The position numbers and the translations under genes were made by a program. Of a stretch of 64,000 nucleotides of DNA, positions 7,662 through 15,624 are shown one piece after another (the first letter of the stretch is position 1; every line of letters begins with the position of its first letter). The notes under the pieces were generated by a model. That model worked only from the letters and a program-made list of their open reading frames with translations, made no database searches and was not told the DNA's origin. The stretch spans positions 1-64,000 of the forward strand of contig NZ_JBHTKA010000003.1 of NCBI RefSeq assembly GCF_042676245.1. The letters are read 5' to 3'. Source of the stretch: Ohtaekwangia kribbensis. GTDB lineage: Bacteria > Bacteroidota > Bacteroidia > Cytophagales > Cyclobacteriaceae.

Positions 7662-8255
7662 GTGGACTGGATTAATTTGCTTCAAAAAATCAGCCTGACT
7701 ATTCATAACAAAGTAAAAGACAACATGATCTACTACGACAAGTCCATTATAACCAGCAACTGGTTAGGGTTTGACGGAGCTGAATTAAAAGCAATAGAAG
7801 AAAAAGAAAAGTCATTAGGTATAAAGCTTCCACCTTCCTATAAGGAATTTCTTCTGGTAACAAATGGCTTCAAACAAATATCACTCTTCTCTGGCAGTCT
7901 ATATCCGGTTGAAGAAATTGACTGGACAAAGAAGAAAGATCCGGACTTTTTGGAAATATTCGATAAGCATGATGACGTCTCTATATCTGAAGACGACTAT
8001 TTCACGTATGGTGATGACCAAAAAAGCGAGTGCTTTAAAGTTTCGTTTCTGAATGAAACCCTTCAAATTTCCGAATGGATTGACGGCTCTGTTATACTTT
8101 TGAATCCTATGGTTAAGTTTGGAGAAGAATGGGAAGCATGGGTTTACGCTAACTGGCTTCCAGGAGCCAGACGTTACAAGTCATTCGATAAATTGATTGG
8201 AAGTGAATTTTATTCAACAGTCAAATTGATTGAAGAGAGTTCGGAAGACAAATGA
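7662..8255 (+). CDS. SMI1/KNR4 (SUKH) family protein
   Basis: Starts at GTG 7662 (197 residues); an ATG at 7725 is an alternative. The domain covers roughly residues 38-185, with the family features GAELKAIEEKEKSLGIKLPPSYKEFLLVTNGF and a later YPVEEIDW. SUKH proteins are commonly immunity proteins for contact-dependent or polymorphic toxins, but solitary ones have unknown roles. No toxin gene is nearby. The stop is 13 bp before the next gene, so they are probably co-transcribed. Confidence 0.85.
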   Translation: MDWINLLQKISLTIHNKVKDNMIYYDKSIITSNWLGFDGAELKAIEEKEKSLGIKLPPSYKEFLLVTNGFKQISLFSGSLYPVEEIDWTKKKDPDFLEIFDKHDDVSISEDDYFTYGDDQKSECFKVSFLNETLQISEWIDGSVILLNPMVKFGEEWEAWVYANWLPGARRYKSFDKLIGSEFYSTVKLIEESSEDK

Positions 8256-8268
8256 GATATGCCCTAAA

Positions 8269-8574
8269 ATGAAACGCATACTTGGCTATATATTTATCTT
8301 TTTAGCAGCAATTTTTCTGCTAACAGCAATAAAAAATATTATAACATTCCTTGCCTTAGCACACAGCTTGTTAATGTTGCAAGCCGGTACATTCAAGGGC
8401 GATGCCTATGGCTTTGGGCGTTTAATAGGAACGTTTATTTACTGGTCTTTTCACATCTTTGCCATGATCATGCTATGGCGCTATGGCCGAAAGTGGACAA
8501 GAAAGCAATCCGAAAATCCAATGCAGCGAAGAGCTCCGGAGGCAGGTGACTCTGATGGGGTATCAAGGCTTTAA
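8269..8574 (+). CDS. Small membrane protein whose C-terminus is encoded by a repeat
   Basis: The ATG at 8269 gives 101 residues; the frame from 8230 overlaps the previous gene. Two hydrophobic helices (about residues 3-36 and 51-70) are separated by a GDAYGFGRL loop. The last 15 or so residues (RRAPEAGDSDGVSRL) are translated from the dispersed hairpin element S5, which also provides the stop codon, so the original C-terminus may have been replaced. No family recognised. Confidence 0.65.
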   Translation: MKRILGYIFIFLAAIFLLTAIKNIITFLALAHSLLMLQAGTFKGDAYGFGRLIGTFIYWSFHIFAMIMLWRYGRKWTRKQSENPMQRRAPEAGDSDGVSRL

Positions 8575-8590
8575 TGCTCAATAGCAAATC
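8526..8590 (+). repeat. Dispersed hairpin element (S5), overlapping a gene 3' end
   Basis: GAGCTCCGGAGGCAGGTGACTCTGATGGGG matches the right part of S3/S4. It is followed by GCTCAATAGCAAATC, resembling the GCTTAGTAGCAGAATC tail of S2. Its first 49 bases lie inside the preceding reading frame. Confidence 0.7.
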
Positions 8591-8610
8591 CAGAGAAAGA
8601 GATACATTAA

Positions 8611-9060
8611 ATGACAACAATATATCTGGCAACCGAATTAAAAGCCGACATCCACAAATGTTTTGATGCCGCGCGCGATATTGATGTTCATAAACTCTCG
8701 ACAAAACAGACAAATGAAAAAGCTATAGCCGGCCGCACGAGCGGACTTTGTGAATTAGGTGACACGATAACCTGGGTGGCAACACATTTCGGAATAAGAC
8801 AACAATTGTCAGTTGAAATCACGAAGTTCAACCGTCCATATTTCTTTGAAGACAAAATGCTGAAGGGCGCCTTTAAGAGTATGCAACATGAGCATCACTT
8901 CCAAGAGAAAGATGGCAAGACTATAATGACTGATAAATTTCAATACGAAGTTCCGTATAGTATAGTGGGGAAATTTTTTAACTCTATAATTTTAAAGCGT
9001 TACATGATTGCGTTTCTAAGAAACAGAAACCAGTTTATCAAATCAGTTGTAGAACAGTAA
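8611..9060 (+). CDS. SRPBCC (START/Bet v1-like) family protein
   Basis: A 149-residue single-domain protein. ATELKADIHKCFDAARDIDVHKLS and later HHFQEKDGKTIMTDKFQYEVPYSIVGKFF are the standard SRPBCC pattern of proteins annotated as ligand-binding or cell-division-associated. The hydrophobic-cavity fold suggests binding of a small lipid-like ligand; none can be named. Cytoplasmic. Last gene of the + strand row. Confidence 0.8.
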   Translation: MTTIYLATELKADIHKCFDAARDIDVHKLSTKQTNEKAIAGRTSGLCELGDTITWVATHFGIRQQLSVEITKFNRPYFFEDKMLKGAFKSMQHEHHFQEKDGKTIMTDKFQYEVPYSIVGKFFNSIILKRYMIAFLRNRNQFIKSVVEQ

Positions 9061-9071
9061 CAGGTAGATGC

Positions 9072-9179
9072 TATGGGATATCGTTTAAATGCATTTATAG
9101 GGCAAACAGAAAATATAGAAACAATAGCATCTAGCAACTCACAAAAAACTTGTCAATGGAGAGATGAAAGTGATGGATA
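9072..9179 (+). pseudogene. Possible N-terminal gene remnant (35 codons)
   Basis: ATG at 9072 opens MGYRLNAFIGQTENIETIAS and runs to TAG at 9179. It reads like a plausible folded N-terminus, but the rest is absent. Low confidence; could be chance. Confidence 0.25.
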
Positions 9180-9238
9180 GTACCGTTGATAAAATCGACA
9201 AAGAAAAATGACCACTCATCTTTATTGGATTAGCGGCA

Positions 9239-9268
9239 GCGCATAGTCTTAAAGTAGACTATACGCTC
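9239..9268 (-). terminator. Stem-loop after the DoxX gene
   Basis: GCGCATAGTCT and AGACTATACGC pair with one mismatch around a short TAAAGT loop, directly downstream of the minus-strand DoxX gene. Confidence 0.6.
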
Positions 9269-9272
9269 ATCG

Positions 9273-9677
9273 TTACCCGATAACCGCCCTCGTAAGCCTT
9301 CCCCAAGCCACAAATGCGGCTATAATTATCAAAACTATATTTATACCTATCTGCGAAGCTTCTCCTCTGGCAATGTGAAAAATGATTGCACAGATCATTA
9401 GCACACAAAACGCTATAGCTGCCACGGGCGTAAGCTTTGGTTTGATGCGTAATAGAGAGGGTAATGTTAATCCCATCGCACCCACCACATCTACTATACC
9501 GGTGAACTTTACAAACGCTATCGGCACCTGCCCTGTCCAAGGCCACATGGCAGAGAGCTTTTCAATCGGTTCAAACAATTTTGTAAAACCTGCCCAGAGC
9601 AACATGGCGGTTAGCAGAATTTGCAGTATCCAAAGCACAACATGGAGGGCTTTTGATTTTTTCGGTTCACTTGTCAT
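9273..9677 (-). CDS. DoxX family membrane protein
   Basis: The start at 9677 (MTSEPKKSKALH) gives 134 residues; an upstream ATG at 9710 would add 11 basic residues. Four hydrophobic helices. ILLTAMLLWAGFTKLFEP and TGIVDVVGAMGLTLPSLLRIKP are DoxX-like hallmarks. DoxX relatives are small membrane proteins linked to redox or sulphur stress, with no defined activity for this branch. Divergent to an HxlR regulator with a double palindrome between them, so it is very probably the regulator's target. Confidence 0.85.
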   Translation of the reverse strand: MTSEPKKSKALHVVLWILQILLTAMLLWAGFTKLFEPIEKLSAMWPWTGQVPIAFVKFTGIVDVVGAMGLTLPSLLRIKPKLTPVAAIAFCVLMICAIIFHIARGEASQIGINIVLIIIAAFVAWGRLTRAVIG

Positions 9678-9741
9678 CTTGCTATATATTTTTCTTCGTT
9701 GATGTTGCAAACCTATCTATATTTACTTTTGAATGTATAGT

Positions 9742-9777
9742 ACTATCCCAAAGGATAGCACTATCCTGCGGGATAGT
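9742..9777. promoter_or_regulatory. Double-palindrome operator between DoxX and HxlR genes
   Basis: ACTATCC-caaa-GGATAG (9742-9758) and CTATCC-tgcg-GGATAGT (9761-9777) are two inverted repeats whose half-sites recur at exactly 18-bp spacing. The divergent regulator/target arrangement makes this the likely binding site for two HxlR dimers (inference). Confidence 0.75.
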
Positions 9778-9804
9778 AAAGGCAAAATAAAACAGTAATA
9801 TAAA

Positions 9805-10143
9805 ATGTTGACGAGAGGTGGATGTCCGAAAAATATGCTTTCTATACGCGATGCGTTGGAAGCGCTGGAAGGAAAATGGAAACTGCTTATATTATTTTCG
9901 TTGTCATCAGGACCGAAGCGATTCAAAGAATTGTCGAAAGAGGTGAATGGTATTACTGATAAAATTCTATCGAAAGAACTGAAAAATCTGGAGATCAATA
10001 AACTGATAAAACGTGAGGTCTATGATACATTTCCCCCTGCAGTAATATACTCTATTACACCCCATGGTATGTCGCTAGAAAAGGTTATGGACGAGTTACA
10101 TCTGTGGGGCCTTTCACATCGGAAGAAGATTATGGGGAAGTAA
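9805..10143 (+). CDS. HxlR family winged-helix transcriptional regulator
   Basis: A 112-residue HxlR protein: IRDALEALEGKWKLLILFSL, then SGPKRFKELSKEVNGITDKILSKELKNLE (recognition helix), then the wing VYDTFPPAVIYSITPHG. Cys7 sits where redox-sensing HxlR/HypR proteins carry their reactive cysteine, so thiol or quinone sensing is possible. It probably represses or activates the divergent DoxX gene and itself through the operator at 9742-9777. Confidence 0.9.
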   Translation: MLTRGGCPKNMLSIRDALEALEGKWKLLILFSLSSGPKRFKELSKEVNGITDKILSKELKNLEINKLIKREVYDTFPPAVIYSITPHGMSLEKVMDELHLWGLSHRKKIMGK

Positions 10144-10167
10144 CTATATACTTAGCCATTTAAAGAA

Positions 10168-10229
10168 AAATAGGACAGCCGGAAGACTGTCCTCATGTGT
10201 GGCACAAGTCGTTAGACTTTCGCCAGTTA
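10168..10229 (-). repeat. Twin-hairpin element, copy 1
   Basis: Two stems in a row: GGACAG...CTGTCC (10173-10192) and AAGTC-GTTA-GACTT, ending CGCCAGTTAA. Compared with 13348-13409, stem sequences differ but pairing is kept. The terminal TTA (10227-10229) is the minus-strand stop codon of the next gene. Confidence 0.8.
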
Positions 10230-10622
10230 AACGTGTTTTATCCACACCATGGCATCTTCCATAGCATCAAAGTAACGGATGGTTGTTACGTTTTCTTCTA
10301 TAGAATCCAGCGTGGCATACACTGACATCTCAGTGAAAAGATTAGCTGGTATTATAATAGCATTGTGCGAAAAGCCAGCCTCAACTGCCCGTCTATACCA
10401 GTGTGAAGCAGCCCATTCCTGATCCTCCTGCAAAAGCGTACCCAGATAGGTAGTGTCTGAAACAATTTTACCGGCTTTATAGTATATCATTGCCTGCAAT
10501 AAAGTTTCCATGCCTTCCCTGAATTCAACAGATGTAGGAGCTGTTATCCACTTATTTACCACAGCATGTATGGCAGTACTATACTTTACAACGAAATAAT
10601 CACTTTCGAAATATACTTTCAT
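10227..10622 (-). CDS. STAS-like protein, paralogue 1
   Basis: A 131-residue cytoplasmic protein. YFVVKYSTAIHAVVNKWIT, GKIVSDTTYLGTL, EDQEWAASHWYRRAVEAGF and AIIIPANLF resemble the SpoIIAA/STAS-like fold (beta strand, DTT loop, helix, strand). It aligns along its full length with the next gene (shared DTT..GTL..EDQEWA...A...G.SH.AI..P). The role is unknown; STAS-like domains usually bind partners or small molecules. The stop codon is provided by a twin-hairpin repeat. Confidence 0.7.
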   Translation of the reverse strand: MKVYFESDYFVVKYSTAIHAVVNKWITAPTSVEFREGMETLLQAMIYYKAGKIVSDTTYLGTLLQEDQEWAASHWYRRAVEAGFSHNAIIIPANLFTEMSVYATLDSIEENVTTIRYFDAMEDAMVWIKHV

Positions 10623-10712
10623 TCGCTATTGATGTCTATCTGGTACTTTCTATTTTAGTGACTTACGAAATGATGAATGCTGTATAATAGTCCATTAAAA
10701 ATATCAGCAATT

Positions 10713-11105
10713 TCAGATGGACTTCATCCAATTCAAAGCACCTTCTATATTATCGAAATACGAGAAGGTTACGGTGCCCATTACAGCATTCATAGTGTCT
10801 TCAACGGCCATCTGAGAATATACATCTTGAGGCAACAGGATTGCAGCATGTGAATACCCGTTCTTAATAGCGATTGTATTCCATTCTGTAGATGCCCACT
10901 CCTGATCTTCAGGATGCAGTGTACCCATCTTTGTCGTATCCGCTACCACTTTGCCAGTTTTAAAATGTTCCATAGCATGAAGTAAAGTATCCATGTACGT
11001 TCTGAACTCATTGGGTAATGCCGGCATTTTCCAGGTACCTATAAGTGAATGGCTATTCGTATCGTACGTTATAGTTGCATAATCTGTGTCGAAGTATGGT
11101 TGCAT
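10713..11105 (-). CDS. STAS-like protein, paralogue 2
   Basis: A 130-residue paralogue of 10227-10622 with the same blocks: ATITYDTNSHSLIGTW, GKVVADTTKMGTL, PEDQEWASTEWNTIAIKNGYSHAAILLP. A tandem duplication, 90 bp apart, first in the pair and so possibly co-transcribed. Cytoplasmic, no motif of catalysis. Function unknown; the SpoIIAA/STAS assignment is by pattern only. Confidence 0.7.
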   Translation of the reverse strand: MQPYFDTDYATITYDTNSHSLIGTWKMPALPNEFRTYMDTLLHAMEHFKTGKVVADTTKMGTLHPEDQEWASTEWNTIAIKNGYSHAAILLPQDVYSQMAVEDTMNAVMGTVTFSYFDNIEGALNWMKSI

Positions 11106-11463
11106 ATTATTTGGTTTTTATACCGGCCGCAAAAATCCAAAGTCAACCTCAACCGGCATCGATACTAATATCATGAACAACATGATTGTAAGATTTACTT
11201 TATCTTTCAAAAAAAGATATAGTCGTGTATGTCTTGTCCCAAATAAGCACCTCGGTGGTTTTACGGAGTTGCTGATCGGTAAACAGATGTTACAAAGAAC
11301 AGAAACATTCAAAAAATACTTTTTCGAAGTACATCTTGTCACTCCCCCATTCGTGCGAGTCGCTGCTTAACAGAGTGATTCAAGGATAGCATTTATAACC
11401 ACCGACTCTATGCGACAGCAAAATAATTGCCTTATTTACCTGTTAATACCACACCTACAAAGC
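11106..11463. other. Gap with no recognised gene
   Basis: Open frames on both strands here give low-complexity, cysteine/phenylalanine-rich translations without any family resemblance. No repeat or strong hairpin seen. It presumably holds the divergent promoters of the flanking genes. Confidence 0.4.
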
Positions 11464-12198
11464 ATGAATTTCACAGAGCGTTATAAAAACGGAGAAACCG
11501 CAACAGTATATTCCGATATCACAAGCTTAGGTCAAGCAGCTTTCACAGAACAATACTATATGGATATAGAGGGTGTCGTAACCGAAACGATGCCCCGTAC
11601 GGCTTATAATCTTGAAATAACTTATCACGAGCTTCTAAGCATGGGCTACAACTTTAACAAGGAAGCACAGTATAGCTTCGATATCCCTCTAAATAAACCG
11701 GTCGCTAATGCTCCGAAACTTATTACGCAACTGGAGAAAGCCGTTGAACCTATAGGCTTTGTACCTCTTTCGCTCCAGCTATTCTATAGAAAGGTGGGGT
11801 CATGCAATTTTGCGTGGGACTATACAACGGATGAAAATAGCTTATGGGAAGGCTCAGATCCAGTTCAAATTGCACCTCTGGATGATGTGATAGAACAGGT
11901 GACCGATGAGTACTGGCTTGAAGATTTGAACGACAGCGATGATAAGCCTTACCTTAAGCTTAGCGCAGACTATCTGCACAAAGACAACATCAGTGGCGGG
12001 CCTGCTTATGGGATCAAAATAACACCTTATCGCAGCATTGATAGCTATCTCCTGAATGAAGTACATCAGACCTCCTTTATAGATTATCTGAGAACTATAT
12101 TTGAAAATTGTGGCTTTGGCAGAACCCAACATCTTGGAAACGTGGCATCCTTTAAACACTTTTGCAATAACGTAAAACCCAAACTTTTAAAGATTTAA
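11464..12198 (+). CDS. SUKH/DUF1963-neighbourhood protein of unknown function
   Basis: The ATG at 11464 (MNFTERYKNGETATVYSDI) gives 244 residues; the longer frame from 11410 lacks conservation-like character. The C-terminal half has KPYLKLSADYLHKDNISGGPAYGIKITP and a following TSFIDYLRTIFENCGFG, a pattern found in SMI1/KNR4-like cytoplasmic proteins of Bacteroidota. No signal peptide. The family assignment is tentative and no function can be given. Confidence 0.65.
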   Translation: MNFTERYKNGETATVYSDITSLGQAAFTEQYYMDIEGVVTETMPRTAYNLEITYHELLSMGYNFNKEAQYSFDIPLNKPVANAPKLITQLEKAVEPIGFVPLSLQLFYRKVGSCNFAWDYTTDENSLWEGSDPVQIAPLDDVIEQVTDEYWLEDLNDSDDKPYLKLSADYLHKDNISGGPAYGIKITPYRSIDSYLLNEVHQTSFIDYLRTIFENCGFGRTQHLGNVASFKHFCNNVKPKLLKI

Positions 12199-12243
12199 CC
12201 GTTATCAAACAACTTCAACCCTATAATATTCTTTTAGCTATTC

Positions 12244-13194
12244 ATGAACTCAAGTCGACCACCGCTCTCACTGATCGTATTACTTTTTTTAATTCAATCG
12301 ACTCAGGCACAAAACACATCCGAATGCTGCTCCTATTCATCGCTAAAAATCAGAGATGAGTATGAAACTATTTTTCCGCGCCTCGCTGTAAAGAAGAAAG
12401 GCATAACGGAAGTTACCGTATATACGAGCCTGTCGGATTCAGCACAGCAGTCAGGCACACGCCATAAAGAAATGAAATTCAGGTTCGACCAAAAAGGACA
12501 AGTGATTGCAAGAATACACTATACTCCCAACGGACAACCGCATTCGATGTATGAGTTCGAACGAAATGGTTCCGGTAAAGTATTCCGGTTGACCTTTAGC
12601 TATCTGGACAGCACAGAACAAAAATTAACAGAACCTTCATCACCGGAAATTACGGACTACTTCTATAACCTGAAGGACAAACTCATAAAAACAAAAAAAC
12701 GAAACGCAAAAGGTCAGGTAATGCCCGACATCATGAGCGACTTCACAAAGTATGAATATGATAACTCAGGACGCACCACAAAAATAACATCACAGTATTA
12801 CTACGGAGAGAATGGGCCCGCAACTTCATCACGGATTATTATTTATACTTATAAAGACATCGCTGGCGAATCACAAACCTTCGTTGATGGTAAACTCTTT
12901 CTTACAACCAAAACACAATATACCAAGGGCTGGAAGCCGCTAACTGAAAAAGGCTATCACGATAAAACCACCAATATATCTTTTGAAAGCAAATACGAGT
13001 ACGACCAAACCGGCAAGCTGATGCGTTACGAAACACAGGCTGCAACTATAGTGAACGAATGCCCGGACAAAGGAACCTATACCGATGTATATAGCTACAA
13101 TGGGGAAGGGCTTGTTTCTATCATCAGTCACAGTTATGAAGATAAAAAGTGTGAGATGGTGTTTGAGTATAAACTTCCACCGACACAGCTGTAA
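12244..13194 (+). CDS. Secreted protein with RHS/YD-like motifs
   Basis: A 316-residue exported protein: signal peptide with cleavage after TQAQ near residue 23, Cys28-Cys29 just after. YD-type beta motifs recur (MKFRFDQKGQVI, TKYEYDNSGRTTKI, SKYEYDQTGKLMRYE, DVYSYNGEGLVS) at irregular spacing, as in short RHS-like wall proteins. It is much shorter than a true RHS toxin and has no toxin domain at the C-terminus. Probably a periplasmic or surface structural protein. Confidence 0.75.
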   Translation: MNSSRPPLSLIVLLFLIQSTQAQNTSECCSYSSLKIRDEYETIFPRLAVKKKGITEVTVYTSLSDSAQQSGTRHKEMKFRFDQKGQVIARIHYTPNGQPHSMYEFERNGSGKVFRLTFSYLDSTEQKLTEPSSPEITDYFYNLKDKLIKTKKRNAKGQVMPDIMSDFTKYEYDNSGRTTKITSQYYYGENGPATSSRIIIYTYKDIAGESQTFVDGKLFLTTKTQYTKGWKPLTEKGYHDKTTNISFESKYEYDQTGKLMRYETQAATIVNECPDKGTYTDVYSYNGEGLVSIISHSYEDKKCEMVFEYKLPPTQL

Positions 13195-13347
13195 GTACAT
13201 TTTATAACCAAGAGATCTAACATTGAAAAAGTGATATGAATTTTCAATCCACAAACTTAAATATTCATTATAAATTCGAAGCGCTCCGCAAAATTTTCAT
13301 GACAGCAGGGATCAAGTATGGAATAGATTATCTTGAGTATTGAAATA

Positions 13348-13409
13348 ACCCCCAACAGTCTGGAGACTGTTGACATTGGTGGCACAAGTCTGGAGACTTG
13401 CGCCAGTTA
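13348..13409 (-). repeat. Twin-hairpin element, copy 2
   Basis: CAACAGTC-TGGA-GACTGTTG (13353-13372) and CAAGTC-TGGA-GACTTG (13385-13400), then CGCCAGTTAA. The TTA at 13407-13409 is the stop codon of the minus-strand membrane protein, exactly as in copy 1. Confidence 0.85.
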
Positions 13410-14351
13410 ACGAGGTTCGATGGTGAGCATTCCGGCATCCAGATCCAGGCTATATTTCATCCGGTATTTTTCTGTAAGCAACGTGGTGCCTACTGTCTCA
13501 CCGGTTGCCGTTGTGTCTTGTGTCCTTTCAAGTACGGGAACATCGCTCAGGAAGGTATGTATATTCATAAGCATGGGGCCGCGATATATCAGGCTTCCAT
13601 CATTTTTCCGGGCTATCAATTCATTTTTACTTTCGTTGGCATAGTAGTAATTTCTCTTTTCGATTGTGGTGGTCCAGTATACACTAATAGTACTAAGGTA
13701 ATCGCGTACACTGTCAACATGCAGCGCGAGGACTTTTTCAAGATCGGAGAATTCAATAGCACGATTGGGAACACCTCCAAACTTCTGGGCATTTTCATTA
13801 CCAATAATTACTTTAAAGAGGGATGGATTGGCTGGCAGGTAGATGATGTCTACACCTTGCCCGCGCACCAGATTTTCATACACTTCGTCACTTACATCCG
13901 AGCTCGCATTAAAAAGTTTCCCATCCTTCAACCGGAATGTTATCTGAATGGCAGAAGTAGTAGAAACACCTCTGCGTGAACGTCTCGATACCTGAAAGCC
14001 ATCGCGAATCATCGCAGTGGTAATTACGCCTTTCTCCTTTAACAGGTTATCAAGCCGATTGTCTGTGTTAAGGGATATGGCAAATCCTAAAACAACAAAT
14101 GCAACTATAGGTATAGCCATGGTAGCTGTATCGTTGAGCTTCGGGTATTCGGCCTCTGTAACGAAAGGTATATCACTGAGTGAATCGATACCCAGAAGTC
14201 CGATATACAGAAAAGCAGCACAAAAGAATGATTCGATAAGACACAGGTATATTCCTAGTGTATGATAGAGCGAGATCGATGTAAAGAAGATGCTGCACAG
14301 GGCAATCAGGCCCGCTACGATAATCCATTTGCCAGATCCTCGGATATCCAT
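13407..14351 (-). CDS. Membrane protein with a DUF3592-like domain
   Basis: A 314-residue protein with three N-terminal helices (about residues 9-27, 33-54, 78-94) and a long extramembrane region. The section VITTAMIRDGF...IQITFRLKDGKLFNASSDVSDEVYENLVRGQGVDIIYLPANPS has the DUF3592 beta-barrel pattern (variable extension, then YLPxNP). RRSRRG in the loop may be a flexible basic linker. The remaining C-terminus is beta-rich and unassigned. The stop codon comes from the twin-hairpin repeat. Confidence 0.7.
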   Translation of the reverse strand: MDIRGSGKWIIVAGLIALCSIFFTSISLYHTLGIYLCLIESFFCAAFLYIGLLGIDSLSDIPFVTEAEYPKLNDTATMAIPIVAFVVLGFAISLNTDNRLDNLLKEKGVITTAMIRDGFQVSRRSRRGVSTTSAIQITFRLKDGKLFNASSDVSDEVYENLVRGQGVDIIYLPANPSLFKVIIGNENAQKFGGVPNRAIEFSDLEKVLALHVDSVRDYLSTISVYWTTTIEKRNYYYANESKNELIARKNDGSLIYRGPMLMNIHTFLSDVPVLERTQDTTATGETVGTTLLTEKYRMKYSLDLDAGMLTIEPR

Positions 14352-14511
14352 AAAAAGTATAGGTTTAGTAAGACTAATATATCTGAATTGACGTTGACAA
14401 AAATTGGAATTACAACTGGAATACTACATCAAATTTTATTTTGAAAGAGTAAAATTTATCGTTTCGCATTTTCCTATATTCATGGTTTCAATAACCCTTG
14501 TACACCAACCT

Positions 14512-15624
14512 ATGAACTTTCTCAAAAACATCCTCCATAAAAAGGAGGACCCCATCCAATCTTACCATGATTTCTGGAATTGGTTTCAGAAAAACGAAAG
14601 GAATCTCTATAAAGTCATTAAAGAAAAACGCGATGTTAAAGAGAATTTCTTCAACATACTTTCTCCGAAATTAGACGAGCTTCGTGATGGTTATCATTTT
14701 ACAGCGGGAATGTCTGGTGATGGTATAGTCAGGCTAACATTTACTGCCGATGGTGTCATCGAAAATATAGTATTCGTGGAAGAACTGGTTCAGTCTGCAC
14801 CTGAAATAAAGGGGTGGAAAATTATAGCGCTCAAACAACCCATAGACGAGGAAGAGTTGGATATTGATTCGGTTTCGATCGACATGAGTGGCTATACATT
14901 CAACACTTCCAACTTGTCTTTTTACGCGATCGAAGATCCTGCCCATCCCGATGAGATAGATATTACAGTTGTATACCATGATGATTTTGACGAGAAAGCT
15001 GCATCAACCATCTCCAGTGGAACCTCTATTTTTTTAGAACATTACCTTGGTGAACTAAGATTTGCAACGGCATTTGACAACATAACTGTTGTTGGGAAAA
15101 GTGAAGCAGAAAAAGAACTGGTTCCTATACTGAAGCTCAGAGATTTCCTGATCTGGCGCGAAAAAGAGTTTATAGAGAAGTACGAAGGGTTACGCCATAA
15201 CACCGAGAATGATAATTACTCTGGTTTTACAGCTGAAACAGAAGAGGGCAAACCAGTGATCGCTGTTATTAATACCGATCTACTCGCGTGGGACAGCAAA
15301 GCTTCTCATCCCTGGACCGCCATTATTGAAATAAACTATAATGGTGTTGAGGACAGTGGACTGCCTGATGAAGAAACACTCCATCTGTTGGACGATATTG
15401 AAAATAATATAACCGGACAACTCCAGGATTTTGAAGGCTACCTCAATGTTGGCCGTGAAACATCAAACAACATACGTGCTATATTCTTTGCATGCAAAGA
15501 CTTCAGAAAACCATCCAGAGTCTTTGATGAAATCCAACATACATTCGCAGACTCATTTGAAATAAGCTTCGGCATTTTCAAAGACAAGTACTGGCGATCG
15601 TTCAGTCGATTTGAGGTCGGATGA
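14512..15624 (+). CDS. DUF695 domain protein
   Basis: The ATG at 14512 (MNFLKNILHKKED) gives 370 residues and the usual N-terminus; the frame upstream to 14404 is not conserved in type. The N-terminal part (FWNWFQKNERNLYKVIKEKRDVKENFFNILSPKL, then GYHFTAGM) is followed by a C-terminal DUF695 region with HPWTAIIEINYNG, GLPDEETLHLLDDIE and YLNVGRETSNNIRAIFF. Cytoplasmic. The biochemical role is unknown; DUF695 proteins are scattered accessory genes. Confidence 0.8.
   Translation: MNFLKNILHKKEDPIQSYHDFWNWFQKNERNLYKVIKEKRDVKENFFNILSPKLDELRDGYHFTAGMSGDGIVRLTFTADGVIENIVFVEELVQSAPEIKGWKIIALKQPIDEEELDIDSVSIDMSGYTFNTSNLSFYAIEDPAHPDEIDITVVYHDDFDEKAASTISSGTSIFLEHYLGELRFATAFDNITVVGKSEAEKELVPILKLRDFLIWREKEFIEKYEGLRHNTENDNYSGFTAETEEGKPVIAVINTDLLAWDSKASHPWTAIIEINYNGVEDSGLPDEETLHLLDDIENNITGQLQDFEGYLNVGRETSNNIRAIFFACKDFRKPSRVFDEIQHTFADSFEISFGIFKDKYWRSFSRFEVG

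Noticed and set aside
871..8590. Integron attC cassette array
   Set aside because: Gene row plus hairpin elements is suggestive, but no integrase gene, no GTTRRRY/RYYYAAC core boxes at element ends, and 150-190 bp gaps before some genes.
9742..9777. CRISPR-like repeat
   Set aside because: Only two short palindromes with 18-bp spacing and no unique spacers; they fit an operator.
11118..11342. Minus-strand frame as a gene
   Set aside because: Low-complexity translation without conserved features in a gap that probably holds promoters.
12244..13194. RHS polymorphic toxin
   Set aside because: Only 316 residues, irregular YD-like motifs, no toxin C-terminus or RHS core.
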